Below are positions 56,708-64,000 of a DNA stretch of 64,000 nucleotides, piece by piece. Location: the NCBI RefSeq assembly GCF_000247695.1, contig NW_004624866.1:4690393-4754392 (forward strand), read 5' to 3'. Numbering within the stretch: the first letter of the stretch is position 1; every line of letters begins with the position of its first letter. The notes beneath the pieces are model-generated. The model was not told where the DNA came from, ran no database searches, and worked only from the letters and a program-made list of their open reading frames with translations. This DNA comes from Heterocephalus glaber (lineage: Eukaryota > Chordata > Mammalia > Rodentia > Bathyergidae). The position numbers and the translations under genes were made by a program.

Positions 56708-56892
56708 TCAAGGAGAGCATTGTGGTGCATGCCTGTAATCCCACTATTCTGGGAGGCTGAGGCAGGAGGATTACAAGTTCAAGCCCATCCTGGGTCACTT
56801 AGCAAGACCTTGTCTCAAAATAAAAAATTTAAAAAGGGTTGGAAGTGTACCATAGCATTAAGGCCTTGGATTGAATCCCAATATTGGGGGGA
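56708..56892 (+). mobile_element. B1-dID composite SINE nested in L1
   Basis: GTGGTGCATGCCTGTAATCC through GACCTTGTCTCAAAATAAAA, then GGGTTGGAAGTGTACCATAG and CTTGGATTGAATCCCAATAT as ID-like tail. Confidence 0.9.
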
Positions 56893-57012
56893 AAAAATAT
56901 ATAAAAGAGCATAAAAATGCAAAATACTGAGGGACAAATATGACAAAAGATGTACAAGATCTGCACCCTGAAAACTACACTGTACTATGTCCATAGGTTA
57001 GAAGAGTACTTT

Positions 57013-57167
57013 TTAATTTTTTGGTACAGTGGATTAAACCAAGGACCTTTGCACTGAGGTATATCCCCCCAATCCTTTTTTGCTTTCTATTTTGAGACAG
57101 GGTCTTGGTAAGTTGTCCCAGGCTGGGCTTGAACTTATGATCCTCCTGCTTCATCCTCCTAGATTTT
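57013..57167 (-). mobile_element. B1-dID SINE, truncated, nested in L1
   Basis: Reversed ID-like tail (TTGGTACAGTGGATTAAACC) then TTTTGAGACAGGGTCTTGGT and the partial B1 body. An ID inserted at its right end. Confidence 0.85.
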
Positions 57168-57172
57168 CTTTT

Positions 57173-57236
<64 letters not shown>

Positions 57237-57316
57237 TTTTCTTGGTACCAGGGATTGAACTCAGGACCTTGCCCTTGTGAGGCAGGTGCAGTGCCACTGA
57301 GCTAAATCCCTGGCCC
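57168..57316 (-). mobile_element. ID-like SINE whose tail became (TTTC)n
   Basis: GGTACCAGGGATTGAACTCA through GAGCTAAATCCCTGGCC, preceded by about 15 TTTC units (a GAAA tail on the SINE strand). Perfect 16-bp target duplication CATCCTCCTAGATTTT at 57152 and 57317. Confidence 0.96.
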
Positions 57317-57544
57317 CATCCTCCTAGATTTTAAAAATGATAATTTCCCCAAAATTGATCTATAGATTTCATGGCTTCCAAAATAAAATCCCAGAATATT
57401 TTTTTTTTTAGAAATTGGCAAGCCAATTCTAAAACTCATGTGGACATGTAAGCACCTAGAATAAGTACAACGACTTTGAGAAAGAACAAATTCAGAAGAT
57501 TAACACTACCTAGTTTTAAAACTTATTATAAAACTACAGTGATT

Positions 57545-57719
57545 TTTAGATTGGGTGTGGTGGCACACACCTTTAATCTCAGCACTCAAGAGGTTGAGGC
57601 AGGAGGATTGCCACAAGTTTGAGGCCAGTCCAAGTACATATGAGTTCAAGGCCAGCCTGAACTATGTAGTGAGACCCTGTCTCCAAAAAACAAAACAAAA
57701 CAAAACAAAAATAAACAAA
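57545..57719 (+). mobile_element. B1 SINE nested in L1
   Basis: GGTGTGGTGGCACACACCTT through GACCCTGTCTCC with a (CAAAA)n tail. Target duplication AAACTACAGTGATT at 57531 and 57720. Confidence 0.95.
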
Positions 57720-59803
57720 AAACTACAGTGATTGTAAGACTTATTATAAAGCTACAGTAACCAAGAGAATATGATATTAGCAGTAAGATAGGCAGGTTGA
57801 AGGGACAGAATGAAGAATCCAAATATGGGGCCACAGATACATAGACAATGAGTATTAAATAAAGACACAGTGGTAATTCAATAGAGAAAAGATGCTTTTT
57901 TCAGCAAATGCCTGGGGAGATACGGGATATTTACCGGCAAAAAAAAAAATTAACACATACCCTGTACTATATATAAAACAACTCAAAATGGACAACAGAT
58001 CTAAACAAGAAATTGAAAACTATAAAATTTCTGAAGGTGAATGTGGTACGCCAGAAAAAAAACAAAAAAAACAAAAAAACCCTGATGAATTGGACTTCAT
58101 CAAATTTAAAACATCTACCCTTTTACAGATACAAAATGAAAAGATTCACTGTAGACTAGCAACTAATATCTACAAATTATACATTTAACAAAAGATTTAT
58201 GCTAGCATGGAGAGTTACCAAAACTTAAGAAAAAAATTGACAAACAATTTGAGCAGACACTTCACACAAGGAAATATATCCATGGCTAACAAATATGTGA
58301 CAGGGATCCTCAACATTCTTCATTAGGGAAATATTAATTAAAATCTCAATGAGTTACCACTACAAACCTATTAGAACATTAACAATGAAAAAGACTGACC
58401 ACAATAAGTGGGACTGTAAAATCCTACAACCACTTTGGAAAAACAGTTTGGTGCATTTAAAAATGTAAATATACATCCTACCATATGATCCAACTATTTC
58501 CCTCAGGGATATTTACCCAAGAGATATGAAGGCATATAGTCATACAAAGACTGTCATGATGTTCATAACAGCTTTATTTGTGATGACCTCAAACTGAAAT
58601 CAACTTTTCATTAACAAGTGAAGGAATAAGCAAATTGTGGCACACTCAGACAATGAAACATTACTCATCAATACAAATTTGTGGGCCATTGATTCCTTCA
58701 ACATGGTTGAAACTTATTTTGTGGAATGAAGACAATCCAGGTTTTAAAAAGTGAGTGTAGTATATAAACTTGGGTAAAATTATATGAAATATAAATTAAT
58801 CTATAGAGATAGAAGGAAAACCAGGTATTGTTTAGGGAGAGAAAAAAATTAGGAGAGAGGAATTCCAAAAGTTGTGAAGACACACTGTATGATCATTAAC
58901 TTGATTATCTTAATGGTTTCATATATGTCAAATGTATTACATTGCACAATTTAAGTATGTACAATCCAGGACTTCAAGGAAGATGGAGGAGTAGTGAACA
59001 GCAGAGAAACAGCCTTTCCAAGATTTGCTGTCCAGACACTGGAATATAGCGATGTGAGGAAGAGAGAAGTGGGGAAGTTTGTTCCTGGCACCCAGCAAGG
59101 ATCTGAAGCCAGAATTGAAGCCCACAGGGGGAACAAAGAGAGAGACTTCCATGAAGAAAAAAGCAATGGTAAGAGGCACTCACTTCCTGAGCCCTAACTC
59201 ACTGCAAAGGAAAGGTGATGCAAACATACAGATGCACTGTGACTACTGGCTAACCCAGAGGCCTCCACAGAGAAACCCATCAGTGGAACAGAGCCCTGGA
59301 TGCAGTGGACTGCAGTGACTGGGTAGTTTTTCAGGTTCAGACATGCCCCAGGAGAAAGAGAGAGAGCGATTGGTCAGTAGCCATCTTGGGGAGGACCCGA
59401 ACAAGCTTAGAACTTAGAGGACCTGTGGGCTTGCTCCATCAGGCTAAGGCAGAACCGAGGTAAGTCAGCAAGAGGTCAAGGGGCCAAGTTCGAGCTGGTA
59501 GGAGGCACATGGGGTGTTGCGTGCTGAACAGAACAGGTTCCAGCCTCACACCCAGAAAGCGGCCTGAGCTTCACAACTAAAGGTTCAAGATTGCTGGGAT
59601 TACCCACTATCCCAACATAAATCTGTGGCTGGCTTAATGGGATTAATTAACACGGATCTGTACTCTCTCTGGCACTACCAGTGACAGCAGAGACACACCA
59701 TGAGGTGGACTTCTTTTCTGTTCTTTCTTCTTCTTCTGTTTTTTTCTTTTCTTCTTTTTATTTTTGTTTGGTTTTGTTTTTGCCTTGATTGTTCTTGTTT
59801 TTA

Positions 59804-59896
59804 TTTTATTTTTTTATTTTTTGGTACCAGGGATTGAACTTGGGTCCTTGTGCTTGTGAGGCAGGTGGCGGAACCACTGAGCTAAATCCCCGGTCC
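59804..59896 (-). mobile_element. ID-like SINE nested in L1
   Basis: GGTACCAGGGATTGAACTTG through GAGCTAAATCCCCGG. Perfect 15-bp target duplication TTGTTCTTGTTTTTA at 59789 and 59897. Confidence 0.96.
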
Positions 59897-59955
59897 TTGT
59901 TCTTGTTTTTAAATGTGTGAACATTGTTTCTAGTTTTTTCTAGTTGTTGTTCTAT

Positions 59956-60056
59956 ACTATTATTATTATTTTTTTTTTTTTTGGTACTGGGAATCAAACT
60001 CAGGACCTTGCACTTTCGAGCCAGGTGCCAGAACCACTGAACTAAATCCCTGGCCC
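59956..60056 (-). mobile_element. ID-like SINE nested in L1
   Basis: GGTACTGGGAATCAAACTCA through AACTAAATCCCTGGCC. Short duplication TGTTCTAT at 59948 and 60057. Confidence 0.93.
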
Positions 60057-60973
60057 TGTTCTATTCTGTTCTTGTTTTTATTTCTTCCTTCTCTCTTTCC
60101 TTCTGTTTTCTTCACCAGTTTCCTAAAGTTTGCCTAGTCTTCCTTTGTTCTCCAGCCTTGCTTCTAATCTCTTCCTCTTCTATTATTGTTCTATTTTTTC
60201 CCCTAACCTTTTAAAAATTTTCTTCCCTGAGTGTAAAACCACATTACTGAGGACATATTAATGCATACAATTTTCTAGTTTGTTTTAGATTTTGTTATAT
60301 AACCACAAATCTAGTTCACATGGTAAAGGGTAGCAAATTAATAGTTACCATAATCTGTCATTTTCTAGGCCATATTTGATGTTACTGTTGTTGCTGACTG
60401 TACCACTGTACCAAGGTGACATAGTTGTTCTAATCAGTTGTTCTTCCTGGTGGGCCAAGACAGAGATTGCCTAAGGGACATAAACAATACCATAGGCCAG
60501 TGACAAAGAAGCAAGGGATAGGCCAAATAGGCAGCAACTTTTCATCCCCAATAAATTGAGGAGATAGGATCTTGTCACAGGCTCAAAACCCAAAAGTCAG
60601 CAACACCTGGAAGACATGTATGAAAATTAGTTATTTCCTTAGTGTTCTAAATACTAGTAATAAAGCTATTTGCCGTAAGCAATTTATGAACATCAACTCA
60701 GGAATTAAACTAAAAAAAACATAGAAAACAAGAAGACACTAAATCAAGATGCAACCTCAAACCTTAAATTAACCTAAGGCAAACCCAGGGGGCAATGAGG
60801 TGAAAAAATTCAAAACCCACAAACCTGGACTCTCTGAAGTAACAACAGAGAAAATAACAAAGAAGATGAATGAGGCTCTAGAAAAAAATCAAAGAGCAAA
60901 TAGTTTGTCAGATAACAACAGAGATGGAGACCATAATCCAAGGCATGGTTAGTGACTCGAGAGCACACAGAGA

Positions 60974-61046
60974 TGAAGAAGGAGAAGGAGAAGGAGAAGG
61001 AGAAGAAGAAGAAGAAAAGAAGAAGAGGAAGAGGAAGAAGAAGAGT
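60974..61046 (+). repeat. (GAA)n/(GGAGAA)n purine repeat inside L1 ORF1
   Basis: An uninterrupted purine tract coding, in the ORF1-like frame, for a Glu/Gly then Lys-rich run within the coiled-coil region. Confidence 0.9.
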
Positions 61047-62044
61047 TTAGGAAAATGATGGAAACATAGGAAAGTAATAGAATCCATGAAATTCAAATCC
61101 ATGAGATTCAAACAAATATCCAGAAGATTAAACATTCTACTGAAAGTATATGCAGCAGAATGAGCTAACATGAGGACAAAACATCAGAAACAAAACAGGA
61201 TTCTGGTTAGCGACCATGAAAAGATTTCTTCAAAATTGCAAGGCACCATGAAAAAAATCAATCCAACAACTGCTAGATGATGCAAAGAAGAATAATATAA
61301 GATTGATCAGAGTCAATGAAAAAGCAGTAGATAGGACAACATATTTAAAAAACTGTTCACAGAGGTAATGGTAGAAAACTTCCCAAGCAGAAAAAAGAAT
61401 TTGGCATATGCATAAGTAAGGCATGTAGAACTCCAATTACCCATGATCAAATAAAAATCTACCTCAAGACACATAATAGTCAAGATTCCAGGAATTCAAC
61501 ACAAAAATAGAATATTAGAAGCTACTAGAGAAAAGAAGCAAATCACCTCTAAAGGGAATCCCATCAGAGTCACATGAGACTTTTCAACACAAACCCTCAA
61601 GTAAAAGAAAGCTTGAAGTAAGTATTTCAAGTCCTAAAAGAGAACACCTTCCAACTCAGATTGATGTACCCCACAAAACTATCTTTCATAATTGATGGGG
61701 AAATAAGATTCTTCCATGAAAAAGAACACCTCAAGAAATTCATGACCACAAAACCAACACTCCAATGTTCTGAAGGGCATTCTAGAAAGAAATGACTAGG
61801 ATTACAACTCTATGAACCCCAATATAATGAATCCATAAGAGACATAAGGGAATGCAAGCAATTACATAGAGGAGAAAAAAATGAAACCAACAATATGAAA
61901 ACAATATGACAAGCGTAAGTCAATAAATATCAGTGATAACCATCAATGTAAATGGTCTCAATTCACCAATCCAAAGAAACACATTGGCAGAATGGATCAA
62001 AAAGCAAGATCCAACAATATGCTACAGACAAGAAACATATTCAA

Positions 62045-62140
62045 GGCTGGGGATGTAACTCAGTGGCACCATGCCTGCCTAGCATCTCAAAGTCCTGAGT
62101 TCAATTCCTGGTACAAAAAAAAACCCACAAAAAACAAAAT
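62045..62140 (+). mobile_element. ID-like SINE nested in L1 ORF2
   Basis: GGCTGGGGATGTAACTCAGT through GAGTTCAATTCCTGGTAC and an A-rich tail, splitting the endonuclease region. Confidence 0.9.
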
Positions 62141-64000
62141 CTTTAAATAAAAAGAAAAAATTCATAGACTGAATGTCAGAGGATGAAAAACAATACTCCA
62201 TGGGACAGGAAACCAGGAAAAAGCAGGGATAGCTATTCTATTTACAGACAAAGCAGATTTTAAGCCAACACTGATTGAGAGAGACAAAGAAAGTCACTAC
62301 ATCCTTGTAAAGGGAACAATCCAAGAGGAAGGTATAACAATCATAAATATATATGCACCAAATGCCAGTGCACCTAACTATATAAAACAAATATTCACAG
62401 ACATGACAAATCAAATAAACACTAATACAGTTGTAAAGGGGGACCTCAATATTCCACTGTCACAAATAGACAAATCAACTAGACAAAAACATCAGAGAAT
62501 TATCAGAACTGAACCAAACTGTTGAGCAAATAGACTTAGTAGACGTCCATAGAATGTTCTACCCCTCATCAGAATACACATTCTTCTTAGTTATACATGG
62601 GATGGTCTCCAAAATAGACCACACATTAGCTCACAGACCTTGCTTAAGTAAATGCAAAGGAATCAAAATCATCCCATGCGTGTGATGAGACCATAATGAA
62701 ATGAGAGTGGAAATCAATGACAAAAGAAACCACAAGAACTTCATAAACACATGGAAATTAAACAACACCCTCCTGAACAACCAACGGGTCACAGATTAAA
62801 TTAAAGAAGAAATTAGACAGTTTCTACAAACAAACAATAATGCCAATATAACATGCAGGAACTTATGGGGTGCAATGAAAGCAGTCCTATGAGGGAAATT
62901 TATAGTGGTGAATTCCCATATCAGGAAAATTCTCATATCAGAGTGAGCTCAAATAAGCAACCTAATATTAAACCTCAAGCTTCTAGAAAAAGAAGAGCAA
63001 GTCAAGCCCAAAGCTCATATGAGGGAGGAAATTATAAAGATCAAAGCAGAAATTAATGCAATGGAGACTAAAAATCCCCCCCAAAAAACAAAAAAAACCC
63101 CAAAGAATCAATGAATCAAAGAGTTGGTTCTTTGAAAGATTAAATAAAATTGACAAACCCTTACCCAACCTTATCCAAAAAATGAAAGAAAAGACTCAAA
63201 TCCATGCAAATGGGAATGAAAAGGGTGAAATCAAACAGATGCTACAGAAATCTAGAAAACCATCCATAGCTACTGCGGGATCCTGAATTCTAAAAAGATG
63301 GAAAACACAGAAGAAGTGCACTGATTCTTAAATACATATGAATTACCAAAGCTGAATTGAGAAGATACAAAAATTCTAAATAAACCAATATCAGGCAATG
63401 AAAGTAAAGATGGAATTAAAAAAACCTATCCACAAAGAAAAGTTAGGCCTTGATGGATTCATTGCTGAATTCTACAAGAAATTTAGAGAAGACCTAATCC
63501 TGCTACTTCTGAAACTCTTTAATAAAATTGAAAGGGAACCAATAGTCCCAAATTCATTCCTGGAAGCAAACATGACCCTGACACCAAAACCAGAGAAGGC
63601 TTCAACCAAAGAAGAGAACTAAAGGCCATTCTCCCTAATGAACATACATGCAAAAATCCTCAATAAGATACTGGCAAACAGAACGCAGCAAATCATCAAG
63701 AAGATTACACACCATGACCAAGGAGGATTCATCCCAGGGATGCAGAGATGGTTCCACATATGCAAATCGATAAATGTATGCACCATATTAAAAGAGCCAA
63801 GGAGAAAAATATGATCATCTCAGTAGATACAGAACAACCTTTTGACAAAATCCAAACCCACTCATGATAAAAACCCTACTGAAATTTGGAATAGATAGTC
63901 TTTATCTCAACCTAATAAAAGTCATCGATGAAAACCCAACAACAAAATCATACTAAATGGACAAAAAGTGAAAGCTCTCACTCAAAGATCAGGAACAGAC

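Larger units (their letters stand above)
53270..58970 (+). mobile_element. L1 element, decayed and internally deleted
   Basis: It begins with an L1 5' UTR-like segment (CAAGATGGACTAACAAGGAA). ORF1 is not recognisable. ORF2 runs from part of the endonuclease (near 53990) through the reverse transcriptase (TTGPDSVTGNF near 55085) to the C-terminal region (58000-58700). Many stops and frameshifts make it inactive. It is broken by ID elements at 53812, 54548 and 57168, B1 or B1-dID at 54166, 56708, 57013 and 57545, and an unclassified old repeat at 55580-55990. It lies antisense to FMNL2 and ends where the next L1 begins. Confidence 0.85.
58973..64000 (+). mobile_element. Second L1 element, runs off the window
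   Basis: It begins with a 5' UTR-like CAAGGAAGATGGAGGAGTAG. ORF1-like coiled-coil sequence with a GAA expansion lies near 60900-61200. The ORF2 endonuclease region is at 61920-62700 (GDLNIPLSQIDKSTRQK). The reverse transcriptase starts near 63400 (GLDGFIAEFYKKF, later [18 protein letters not shown] and [13 protein letters not shown]). Stops and frameshifts are frequent, so it is dead, but motifs are clearer than in the preceding L1, suggesting a younger age. ID elements at 59804, 59956 and 62045 interrupt it. The rest lies beyond 64000. Confidence 0.88.

Noticed and set aside
57168..57240. Regulatory polypyrimidine element
   Set aside because: It is the expanded tail of a reversed ID SINE with a perfect target duplication.

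Overview
This is vertebrate nuclear DNA from a rodent. It has no dense gene array. It carries 7SL-derived B1 SINEs, tRNA-derived ID-like SINEs, composite B1-dID elements (a B1 fused to an ID-like tail), MaLR-type LTRs, L1 LINEs and old mammalian MIR, MER5-like and Tigger repeats. The ID-like elements share a head reading GGGATTTAGCTCAGTGG and a tail reading GAGTTCGATCCCCGGTACC. B1-dID composites plus this ID type fit a non-murid rodent; a beaver- or kangaroo-rat-like lineage is my best guess, but the species is not proven.

One host gene is clear. On the minus strand, the first coding exon of FMNL2 (formin-like 2) lies at 48054-48170. It encodes 39 residues and ends in a GTGAGT splice donor, inside a CpG island of about 1.35 kb (47440-48790). 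FMNL2 is transcribed leftward, so 1-48053 is read as the first 48 kb of its intron 1; no second exon is present. Sequence right of the promoter (about 48.8-64 kb) is upstream intergenic DNA. The island has no obvious TATA box. It carries GC boxes, a CCAAT box, a ZNF143-like motif and two overlapping upstream ORFs in the probable 5' leader.

Intron 1 holds mostly solo LTRs, short SINEs and old DNA-transposon remnants. Of note are a 5' fragment of a TCF12 retrocopy with an embedded telomeric repeat (1.4-1.6 kb), a 3'-truncated U2 snRNA retrocopy (25.7 kb), a 23-bp perfect inverted repeat (22.95-23.08 kb), two short hAT MITEs with 8-bp target duplications, a Tigger MITE, a mariner transposase fragment and a G-quadruplex-type GGGGGC array 4.5 kb inside the gene. 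ID SINEs in the intron are strongly skewed to the antisense orientation.

The upstream flank is different. After a 950-bp assembly gap (49159-50108), it becomes L1-rich. Two decayed L1 elements lie head to tail on the plus strand (53.3-58.97 kb and 58.97 kb to the window end), each broken by several SINEs. No CRISPR array, operon or functional RNA gene is supported. I see no new multi-gene system; the points of interest are the promoter, the retrocopies and the transposon structures.
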